Shown here: positions 46,027 to 54,830 of the stretch, piece by piece
Layout of the letters: each line of letters begins with the position of its first letter
How positions within the stretch are numbered: the stretch's first letter is position 1
DNA from: Plotosus lineatus
Taxonomy: Eukaryota; Chordata; Actinopteri; Siluriformes; Plotosidae
Length of the DNA stretch: 64,000 bases
NCBI GenBank assembly: GCA_024760905.1
Contig: CM045735.1
Location: 11,793,249 to 11,857,248, forward strand
Direction of reading: 5' to 3'
Made by a program: the position numbers and the translations under genes
The notes under the pieces: generated by a model
Databases searched by the model: none
The model's input: only the letters and a program-made list of their open reading frames with translations
What the model was told of the DNA's origin: nothing

Positions 46027-46075
<49 letters not shown>
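45441..46075 (+). repeat. palindromic module in (TA)n/(TG)n, copy 3 (longest)
   Basis: After (TA)n at 45441-45498, an inverted arm at 45499-45544 is mirrored without mismatch by 45918-45963 (46 bases; core AGGACAGGACAAAGAC). The forward side continues AAAAAGTATTGAGCACTCTC, CTACGGAAGGATCTACTCAG and then (TG)n. Between the arms, (TA)n at 45638-45688 is followed by about 230 bases unique to this copy, including CACCTGAAGAG ... TTGAAACAG around a GGTTTCACAACC hairpin. The layout is like a Penelope-type element with an inverted partial copy. Unproven. Confidence 0.6.
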
Positions 46076-46077
<2 letters not shown>

Positions 46078-46079
46078 CC

Positions 46080-47250
46080 ACTTATGCCTGTTTTTCTACC
46101 AACAGGAAACAGGTTCTGGAAACAACTGTCTGCCGACGGCAGAGCACGGCAATGGAGAATACAAAAGGGAAACGATTAAGCAAACAAATGTTCATAATAA
46201 CAAGACTACAGGAAATCTATGTGGTAAAACATCTTCCTGTTTTGTTAACGGGCACTGTGTATAGTGCGATGTTCTGTGTTGGTAACTCGCTAATTCAGCA
46301 TGCAATGACAAATTTATCATCACATCAAAGACTTCAAACCCTTCTTGCTGTGGTGCAGAAATGCAGACCAGTTACCACGCAGCCCCCTAAATGTTCATAA
46401 TGATTATAGTGTCTGAACAAAGCAACACAGTATATGGCCCAAGATATGTGATGCCTTGACGATCACATCCATGCATACCCAGTTCAAAACCATGGGCATT
46501 AACACAATTTAATGTTATAATGACTTTCACTCTTCTGGGAAGGCTTATTGCTAGATATGTTTTAAATGTAACTGATGAGTATATTCAGCAACAGGTACGT
46601 TAGTGTTTTAGAAAGAATAAATGACATCACTAATTGAATTCCACACTGCTGTTATTTTGAAAACGCCCTTTGGTGATTCGGTCACACAGAAACAGCTGTT
46701 TTTTGAACAAGGCCTTTAACCCTCAGTTGCTTTGCTGGAAATAAAAAAAGATAATTGTAAGTCGTTTTGGACAAGATCGTCTGCCAAATTCTGTAAATTT
46801 AAATACAACAGTTGACTAGAAAGATCTCTTATCTTGCCTGGAATAGATGTTGAGAAATAGATATGACACAAGATACACAAGCACCACCATCCATTTCAAC
46901 AGACAGTACTTACTGACTGTACTCAGAATTTATTCCACGATCAAAGTTTTTTCTGAATTGTCATCACACTGCTCCATCAAAGGCAAAATGAAATACTTTG
47001 CCAAGCTCAGGGTGTTTTAACTTTCACTCCACCCAGAAGCAGAAAACTTACAGACACTACAACCGTGTACTGGAAGGCCTGTGACCTGGTTTCATTTCAC
47101 TTCCCTCACCCCCTCCGTAGGGTGCCAGCACCAGCTTCAAAACACTGTTTGGATAACTGGCATTGTTTCACTTGGAAAACCTTCCAGCGTGAGATAATTA
47201 TTAATTAATGTGTAGAACTTGTATTGTTGGTTTAAATATTAATTCATGAT
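46080..47250. other. no gene seen
   Basis: AT-rich DNA with no supported exon. The open frame at 46034-46400 begins inside a (TG)n repeat and is not credible. Confidence 0.4.
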
Positions 47251-47254
47251 CTAA

Positions 47255-47660
47255 TCCACTCAATCCTAACAGTCACAGGAAGGCTGGCACCCATCCCAGC
47301 CAACTCGGGGCGAGAGCAGGGTACATACACCCTGGTCAGCTCTTCAGGCAATCACAGGCCAACACTCATACAGCCATACTCATACATCACGCTCAGCCAG
47401 TTATCCGACTGTGCATGTTTTTGGACTGTGGGACTAAATCAGAGTACTCAGACCCATGTAAGCACAGGATGCAATGGAAAGAAGAGATGAGGATGCCCTT
47501 CCTGACGTGACCCTTTAGCAAGGGACAGAAACACACTGATGGCTTTGCAGCCTACAGGATGCAATGTAAACTCCACACAAAAACACCCAAGCTGGGGTTC
47601 AAATCCGAGACCTTCTCATGATGATGCAAGCATGATGACCACTATGCCACCTAGAAGGCC
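47255..47660 (-). repeat. L2-type 3' end plus SINE head, degraded
   Basis: CCACTCAATCCTAACAGTCA and GGCTGGCACCCATCCCAGCC are the antisense L2-type terminus. GGATGCCCTTCCTGACGTGA and the head-like GGGGTTCAAATCCGAGACC ... CACTATGCCACC follow. Confidence 0.65.
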
Positions 47661-47829
47661 TACATTAAAGATACGTATTGAATTTTAAAAAAAAGTAGGT
47701 GATAATATTCCAGAGAGGGACTGAGAACATGGATGAGGTGCCACAGGAACCGTGATGAAGAAGAGCATTATGTATAGTAATATAATCAGAAGAGACTATT
47801 ACATGGGTTATAACCCATGCTATATCGCA

Positions 47830-49365
47830 AGGAAATGAGGAAAATGAGAGAGAAAAAGAGTAGAAGGGGTGACCGTTGAGGACCAGGAAGTAGCAAAGAT
47901 TAGTAAGGGAGAAGTGAGGAGGGCATTGAAGAGGATGAAGAGTGGAAAGGCAGTTGGCCCTGATGACATACCAGTTGAGGTATGGAAGTGTCTAGGGGAG
48001 GTAGCAATAGATTTTCTGACAAGAATATTCAACAAGGTCTTAGAAAGTGAGCAGATGCCGGAGGAATGGAGGAGAAGTGTGCTTGTGCCCATTTTTAAGA
48101 ACAAGGGAGATGTACAGAGTTGTCGCAACTACAGAGGGATAAAGTTGATGAGCCATACAATGAAGTTATGGGAAAGAATAGTGGAAGCTAGACTAAGGGC
48201 AGAGGTCAGCATTTGTGAACAACAGTTTGGTTTCATGCCACGAAAGAGCACCACAGATGCAGTGTTTGCTTTGAGGATGTTAATAGAGAAGTACAGAGAA
48301 GATCAGAAGGAGCTGCATTGTGCCTTTGTGGATCTGGAGAAAGCATATGACAGGGTGCCGAGAGAGGAACTGTGGTATTGTATGAGGAAATCTAGAGTGG
48401 CAGAGAAGTATGTTAGAGTGGTGCAGGACATGTATGAGAGATGTAAAACAGTGATGAGGTGTGCTGGCGGTGTGACAGAAGAGTTCAAGGTGGAGGTGGG
48501 ACTGCATCAAGGGTCAGCTCTGAGCCCCTTCTTGTTTGCTATGGTGATGGACAGGCTGACAGACGAGGTTAGACAAGAATCTCCATGGACTATGATGTTT
48601 GCAGATGACATTGTGATCTGCAGTGAGAGCAGAGAACAAGTGGAGGAAAATCTAGAGAGGTGGAGGTATGCCCTGGAAAGGAGGGGAATGAGGGTTAGTC
48701 TCAGTAAGAAATAAGACATGTGTGTGAACGACAAGGACCCAAGAGGAACGGTGAGGTTACAGGTTGGAGGATTTTAAGTACTTAGGCTCAACAATCCAGA
48801 GCAATGGAGAGTGTGGAAAAGAGGTGAAGAAGCGCGTGCAGGCAGGTTGGAATGAATGGAGAAAAGTGTCCGGTGTGATGTGTGATAGGAGAGTATCGGC
48901 AAGAATGAAGGGAAAAGTGTACAAGACGGTGATGAGGCCAGCGATGTTGTATGGTTTAGAGACAGTGGCCCTGGGGAAAAGACAGGAGTCAGAGTTGGAG
49001 GTAGCAGAGATGAAAATGTTGAGGTTCTCTTTGGGAGTAACGAGGATGGATAGGATCAGAAACAAGTACATCAGAGGGACAGCACATGTTAGATGTTTTG
49101 GAGACAAAGTCAGAGAGGCTCGATTGAGATGGTTTGGACATGTACAGAGGAGGGATAGTGAGTATATTGGTAATAGGATGCTGAGGTTGGAACTACCAGG
49201 CAGAAGGCCCAGAGGAAGACCAAAGAGAAGATTTATGGCTGTGATGAAGGCGGACATGAAGGTCGTTGGAGTAAGAGTAGAAGATGCAGAGGATAGGGAG
49301 AGATGGAGGCAGATCATTTGCTGTGGCGACCCCTGAAGGGAACAGCCGAAAGAAAAAGAAGAAGA
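47830..49365 (+). mobile_element. RTE-like retrotransposon with near-intact reverse transcriptase
   Basis: The frame at 47869-48714 holds the RT: MKSGKAVGPDDIPVEVWK, then RNYRGIKLMSHTMK, motif A in FVDLEKAYDRVPR, motif B in GLHQGSALSPFLFAMVMD and motif C in MMFADDIVICSES with both Asp. A TAA at 48712-48714 and a frameshift before 48764 separate it from the C-terminal 190 codons ([16 protein letters not shown] to ICCGDP). The endonuclease is missing, so it is 5'-truncated, but it is the least decayed RTE copy here. Confidence 0.92.
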
Positions 49366-49519
49366 AGAATCGCAAGATGTTGTGCTATCATTCATCCAGT
49401 CCTTCAGATTGGCATGTCTGTTACCCACAGCTGCTTCCAGTGCAATGTCCCATGCATCAGTTAATGATGTTAATTAATATTGTATTAAATTCACACAAAC
49501 ACACAAAAAAAAAATTTAC

Positions 49520-49591
49520 CTCCCCGTCGGGGAATTGAACCCCGGTCTCCCGCGTGACAGGCGGGGATACTGACCACTATACTAACGAGGA
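49520..49591 (-). tRNA. tRNA-Asp(GTC), variant copy
   Basis: The 72-nt - strand cloverleaf starts TCCTCGTTAGTATAGTGGTC and has anticodon stem-loop CCCGCCTGTCACGCGGG with anticodon GTC. The acceptor stem pairs fully with one G-U. The T loop reads TTCAATT instead of TTCGATT, and the D arm GGTCAGT instead of GGTGAGT, so activity is less certain than for the neighbouring copy. Confidence 0.85.
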
Positions 49592-49801
49592 GAAGCTGAA
49601 GCCGTGAGTCCCAAATAAACCTAATAAAGATTAACCTGTGAAACGCATCAACGAATGAATTAATCAATGGCTGCGTAGTAATAAAATTACGCATTGGAAA
49701 AAATACAGTGCACCTTTAAGGGTGGTATATTTAAAAAAATTTAATTAAATTCATAATAATACAAAAAACAATTTTTTTTTTTTAATTAAAAAAGTGTTTG
49801 C

Positions 49802-49873
49802 CTCCCCGTCGGGGAATCGAACCCCGGTCTCCCGCGTGACAGGCGGGGATACTCACCACTATACTAACGAGGA
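49802..49873 (-). tRNA. tRNA-Asp(GTC), canonical copy
   Basis: Same cloverleaf as 49520-49591 with canonical GGTGAGT in the D arm and TTCGATT in the T loop. Anticodon GTC. The two genes are 210 bp apart in the same orientation, and the upstream GAGGAAGTGCTG differs. Confidence 0.95.
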
Positions 49874-49907
49874 AGTGCTGAGTTTCTGGTCGAAATTTTT
49901 CATATAT

Positions 49908-50072
49908 ATATATATATACTTTAAGGGCAACATATACAGCACAGTATAAACGCACTCATTTTCAGTTTTTGTTGGCCTCCGACAGAACTGCCCCATGTGA
50001 GCCCTCCTCTTTATTGTACAGTAATAATGGAAGCCTGTGGATTGCTCATCCCAAGTTGGGAGATAAGACTTT
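49908..50072. repeat. source-like copy of the duplication-junction filler
   Basis: From ACTTTAAGGGCAACATATAC to GTTGGGAGATAAGACT, this stretch matches 57413-57575 with few differences. It lies about 7.5 kb before the junction where the second copy sits. Confidence 0.9.
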
Positions 50073-50265
50073 TTCTCCATGGTCCTGAAATTTGCATCAT
50101 TGAAAAAATAAATCTCGGATACCAACCAGTCTTTGGAATTACTGTACTGCAGGTTCCTTTGGGTGTCGGGCCTCATCCTTCATAATAGGATGAGTAGTTT
50201 CCGCATCCGGGTTCCGGGTGGAGGATGGATAAGAGTCGTTCATATAAGCAGGTATGAGCTTGATG

Positions 50266-50570
50266 GGTGGAGTGGTTAGCACGTCCGCCTCACAGCAAAA
50301 AGGTCCTGGGTTTGAGTCCCTGGAGTTTACATGTTCTCCCAGTGCTAATGTGGGTTTCCTCCGGGTACTCTGGTTTCCTCCTTTGATACAAAACATGCAC
50401 ATTAGGTTAATTGGCTGTTCCAAATAACCCCTTAGTGTGAGTGGGACTAGGGTGGTTGTGTCAATGTTGGCCCGACAAGCTATCCAGAGTGTACCAGACT
50501 TGGCTGAGATGGGCACCAGCCTCAATGCAACCCTGATTAGGATTAAGTGGTTCAGTAAATTAATGAATAT
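50266..50570 (+). repeat. SINE-B
   Basis: Head GAGTGGTTAGCACGTCCGCC ... CTGGGTTTGAGTCCC, then the L2-type body and end CTGATTAGGATTAAGTGG. Part of the middle is shortened. Confidence 0.8.
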
Positions 50571-50647
50571 GTATAATCAAACTGACTGAATGAAAAGCAA
50601 AACCTTCCCTGTGAGCTTGCACACAGCCTGCATTATCTGCACTACAG

Positions 50648-50788
50648 TGGGAGACATGGCCGGCCTTTGATAACCCAGTGAGCTGCACTGGGGGGGACAG
50701 TGACAACCTTGTGGAGAGTGGGACTCAAACCCCCAACCTTTGGATCAGTGATCCAGCACCCTATATCAGTAGACCATCACTGCCCCTT
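50648..50788 (-). repeat. SINE-A, 5' part
   Basis: Antisense body GTGGGAGACATGGCCGGCC, TTTGATAACCCAGTGAGC, then head GGGACTCAAACCCCCAACC ... AGACCATCACTGCC. Confidence 0.8.
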
Positions 50789-50934
50789 TTTATTTGTTTA
50801 TTTTATTGTATTTCTTATTCTAAATTTGTATCACTAGTTGTTACCAAATTTTTATTTTATATATTAGCTATACTTGTTCTTACATAGTCTTGTTATTTTA
50901 TTTTATATACTTTATATTTTAATGCAGCCTTGAG

Positions 50935-51750
50935 GCGGGGGGGGGGCACTAACCAGTGTCTCTCCCCCTTATGCCGGTCCCAAGCCTGGATAAATGCAGA
51001 GGGTTGCGACAGGAAGGGCATCCGGCGTAAAACTTCTGCCAAAAAAAAAAAAATGCAAATGATCAATACAGAATTCATACCGGATCGGTCGAGGCCCGGG
51101 TTAACAACGACCGCCATCAGTGCTGTCAACCAACAGGGTGCTGATGGAAATTGGACTACTGTTGGTCGAAGACGTCGAAGAAGGAGAGGCGGGAGGCGTG
51201 TCCGTAGGCAGAGAGAGAAGAGGAAATGCGTGAGCCTCGGACTGAGAGTAGGGACTTTGAATGTTGGAACTATGCAAGGAAAAGATAGGGAGCTGGCTGA
51301 CATGATGCAGAGGAGGAAGGTGGACATACTGTGTGTTCAGGAGACAAGGTGGAAAGGTAGAAAGGCTAAAAGCAGAGTTGGAGGTAGCAGAGATGAAAAT
51401 GTTGAGGTTCTCTTTGGGAGTAACGAGAATGGATAGGATCAGAAATGAGTACATCAGAGGGACAGCACATGTTAGATGTTTTGGAGACAAAGTCAGAGAG
51501 GCTAGATTGAGATGGTTTGGACATGTACAGAGGAGGGATAGTGAGTATATTGGTCGTAGGATGCTGAGGTTGGAACTACCAGGCAAAAGGCCCAGAGGAA
51601 GACCAAAGAGAAGATTTATGGATGCAGTGAAGGCGGACATGAAGGTCGTTGGAGTAAGAGTAGAAGATGCAGAGGATAGGGAGAGATGGAGGCAGATCAT
51701 TTGCTGTGGCGACCCCTGAAGGGAACAGCCGAAAGGAAAAGAAGAAGATA
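50935..51750 (+). mobile_element. RTE-like copy with internal deletion (endonuclease start fused to tail)
   Basis: The 5' leader is followed by the endonuclease start (LRVGTLNVGTMQGKDRELAD, then ILCVQETRWKG) at about 51240-51360. The next bases already match the C-terminal region (GTTGGAGGTAGCAGAGATG), reading [15 protein letters not shown] in another frame. So most of the endonuclease and the whole RT are missing at about 51365-51380. The tail and terminus to 51745 are intact. Confidence 0.9.
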
Positions 51751-51799
51751 CTTTATATTTTATTTTGGTTTTCGATACTTGAATATCTCATTTTATATC

Positions 51800-52107
51800 G
51801 TCTTCTTTTCCTTTCGGCTTTTCCCTTCAGGGGTCGCCACAGCGAATCATCTGCCTCCATCTCACCCTATCCTTTGCATCTTCTTCTCTTACACCAACGA
51901 CCTTCATGTCCTCCATGAATCGTCCCTTTGGTCTTCCTCTAGGCCTTTTGCCTGGTAGTTCCAGCCTCAGCATCCTATTACCAATATACTCACTATCCCT
52001 CCTCTGTACATGTCCAAACCATCTCAATCTAGCCTCTCTGACTTTGTCTCCAAAACGTCTTACATGTGCTGTCCCTCTGATGTGCCCATTCCTGATCCTA
52101 TCCATTC
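51800..52107 (-). mobile_element. RTE-like 3' end, tail-to-tail with the previous copy
   Basis: It is flanked by the perfect 15-bp target duplication ATCTCATTTTATATC (51785-51799 and 52108-52122). The - strand encodes the family tail ([11 protein letters not shown] ... RWRQMIRCGDP). Only 50 bp separate it from the oppositely oriented 50935-51750 copy. Confidence 0.95.
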
Positions 52108-52299
52108 ATCTCATTTTATATCAGTAATGCAAATAAATTATCGGTTTACTTTATTTATTAGTAATATATTAGTGTAAGCATTTTACAAATAATTTTTGCT
52201 TTTTATGCCATCTATCTATCTATCTAGTGCCTGAGTCGTTGACGACCATTGGCGACCCACCATGAAGGACAACACCCTGGTTATCGTCTTCATGGAGGT

Positions 52300-52528
52300 T
52301 TTCTTGGCAGGATTAGTGCAGTGGTTTGCTATTGCCTTCTGCACAATGTGAACCTACAGGCAATTTAGAACGGCCAATTAATTCCTGTGGGAGGAAACCA
52401 GAGCACCCGGAGGAAACCCATGCAAGCACGGGGAGAACGTGCAAGCTCCACACAGAAATGCCCAGGCCGGGAATCGAACCCCCCTTCATGCTGTGAGGCG
52501 GACATGCTAACCACCGTGCCACCTTATG
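52300..52528 (-). repeat. SINE-B, 5' part
   Basis: Antisense L2-type text (GGAGGAAACCAGAGCACCCG, GCAAGCACGGGGAGAACG) then the head GGGAATCGAACCCCCCTTCA ... GGCGGACATGCTAACCACCG. Confidence 0.85.
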
Positions 52529-52581
52529 CCATCTAAGAAACCCAAAATTATGAACTATTCTATGGTGCAAATTATTATTGA

Positions 52582-52585
<4 letters not shown>

Positions 52586-52641
<56 letters not shown>
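52586..52641. repeat. (TA)n microsatellite
   Basis: About 28 uninterrupted TA units with no palindromic module attached. Confidence 0.95.
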
Positions 52642-52647
<6 letters not shown>

Positions 52648-52851
52648 GATAGTGATAAATTATCTGTATTTGATGGTTGCCTTTAATAAGTATACAATTC
52701 AAAAGTTCTTTAAATTATTGAAATTAAAACTTTAATAATACGCATATTTGCTGTGGTGACGTTAATTTATTTATGAAAAATGAATATTATGTTAATAAGC
52801 CGGACTGATCTTTTGTCAAACTCGTTTCCTGCAGTACAGGAAAAACTCTCT

Positions 52852-52923
52852 TTCCCTGACCGGGAATCGAACCCGGGCCGCGGCGGTGAGAGCACCGAAT
52901 CCTAACCACTAGACCACCAGGGA
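52852..52923 (-). tRNA. tRNA-Glu(CTC)
   Basis: A 72-nt - strand cloverleaf starting TCCCTGGTGGTCTAGTGGTT, anticodon loop CTCTCAC (anticodon CTC), T arm GGGTTCGATTCCC. The stems pair apart from G-U wobbles. Poly-T termination is seen only as short T runs downstream. Confidence 0.95.
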
Positions 52924-52981
52924 TTGTGATGAAATGCTTATCTGCTTCAAAAAGTCTTTGGTGTCTTCTCTGTATTTTCAG

Positions 52982-53318
52982 ACGTCAGAGAAAACCTTTA
53001 AATGGTCGGTGGCTGTGTTGTACGTGAGGTCTGCAAGTGGACTGAGTGAACAGGAAGGGAGCCAAGACTGTCCCGCGTGCGGCCCTGTGCTCCAGACCAC
53101 CATGATTGGTGAGGTGGTCCATAATTCATGATGTGAGGTGCTAATAAATTCCAGTGAGTTATAGCTTGTCCCTCAGAAGCAGAGACTGGATGGATGAAAG
53201 CGCTGGAGAAATGAAAGAACGTGATCCTCACTGTGCTTCCAGGCTTCTCCAGAGGAGAAACGGCTCGGCGATAGAGAACGATAAAGGCGTAATCTACCCC
53301 GATGCCAAGCTTATGAAC
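52982..53318 (+). other. two exon-like segments, gene unknown
   Basis: 52982-53108 follows an acceptor (TGTATTTTCAG), is open for 42 codons (TSEKTFKWSVAVLYVRSASG, then DCPACGPVLQ) and ends ATTG|GTGAGG. A second acceptor (TGCTTCCAG at 53242) would add ten residues and a stop in the matching phase. The splice signals are good but the peptide belongs to no family I recognise, so chance is possible. Confidence 0.25.
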
Positions 53319-53934
53319 AAACGGTAGTGGGTCCATGAATGCTCTGACCTGGAGCGGCGATGGTCCAGCCATTCATTCCAGTGTCTTCTATCTCAGCCTA
53401 CTCAGGGCGAGGTTGGGGTACATTCTGGACAGCCCGCCCAGCCAACTCACAGAAGTGAAAATAATACCAGCTATGCTGTCAATGCTGGTAAAAAATTGTA
53501 TCCTGTGTCTGTCTGTCTGACCTATTATGGCAGGCATTCACTACTGGGTCACTACTGGGTCACACAAATTGAATGCATTAAACCATGCATGATATTCATG
53601 GAATAATCACAAAGCAGGGATATTGTCAAATTAGTGGACCTTCAGGGTAGCAACGTTGCATGAAAGGATCTCGTTCTGTCTTATCAATAAATTTCTGGTT
53701 TGCTGAAATGAATGCTGACAGCAGGCAAAAAAAGCACTTATAACATTTGTGTTTAAATAATAATGTCATTTAAGTCAGTGAAACTAAATTTAATGATCTT
53801 AAAATAACTATCAAAATGACATCAGCTTGAGAATGTGATACCTTTACGGGTGTAGTATACTGGGAAGCCTATTGTGAGCATGTGTGCTTATTGTCATCTT
53901 TGGTCCAAGGTTTCTTTTTTTAGTTTCCTGTCCA

Positions 53935-54372
53935 TCCCCTGCTTACGCAGCAAACCATCCGCCTCCATCTCACCCTATCCTCTGTATCTTCTACTCTTAC
54001 TCCAACTACCTTCATGTCCTCCTTCACCACACCCATAAATCTTCTCTTTGGTCTTCCTCTGGGCCTTCTGCCTGGTAGTTCCAACCTCAGCATCCTACTA
54101 CCAATATACTCAACTATCCTTCCTCTGTACATGTCCAAACCATCTCAATCTAGCCTCTCTGACTTTGTCTCCAAAACATCTAACATGTGCTGTCCCTCTG
54201 ATGTACTCAGTGTCCTGATCCTATGCATCCTCGTTACTCCCAAAGAGAACCTCAACATTTTCATCTCTGCTACCTCCAGCTCAGCGTCCTGTCTTTTTCC
54301 CAGGGCCACTGTCTCTAAACCATACAACATCGCTGGCCTCATCGCCGTCTTATACACGCAGTGACATCCAGA
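53935..54372 (-). mobile_element. RTE-like 3' fragment (unit 1)
   Basis: The - strand encodes ALYGLET-type text ([20 protein letters not shown]) and [20 protein letters not shown] with a frameshift near 54140-54200. The usual GA-rich terminus is replaced by CGCAGCAAACC. It lies downstream of the lipoxygenase stop. Confidence 0.8.
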
Positions 54373-54650
54373 AATGCCAAAACACATTTACTGTACCCAT
54401 GACACGTGATCTCTTATGTGATATTTAAACAATAAATACATGTAAACAATGTAGTTTTGGAATTGTTTTATTACCAGACAGTTTATATATGTGTGCACTG
54501 AAACACAGTTAACAGACTCATGCAATGCACAAAATCTTTAATTTGGTTTCCTGTGAATCCTAAAGTAGGAAATAAAAAGTGACATAATTAAGTTATTGCT
54601 TACTGTGTGATTTGGTTGTTTAGGCACTGAAGTATGGTGGTGAATCATGT

Positions 54651-54830
54651 TTAGATAGTCACACTGTTTTCTATGTTCTCTGGGATTAGGTATGGGTAGG
54701 TTAGCTCAAGGTTGCTGTTCCTCTCAAGGATGTCTTTGGTGATGGCTTGCAGGTCTTTCTGTAGCATCTCGACAAGCTTTTGAGGGACACCTCTGCTGAA
54801 GTACCACTCATCGTACTGGCACAAAGGTAC
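54651..54830 (-). CDS. lipoxygenase last exon, distal copy
   Basis: Acceptor TACCGTAG; 59 codons plus TAA. It reads VPLCQYDEWYFSRGVPQKLV, then ITKDILERNSNLELTYPYLI and PENIENSVTI. The terminal Ile is the iron ligand. The protein is identical to the 58415-58594 copy; only a CAA/CAG synonymous change was noted. Confidence 0.88.
   Translation of the reverse strand, partial: VPLCQYDEWYFSRGVPQKLVEMLQKDLQAITKDILERNSNLELTYPYLIPENIENSVTI

Noticed and set aside
45915..46400. 161-residue + strand frame
   Set aside because: It starts in the palindromic module, passes through (TG)n and lacks any domain.
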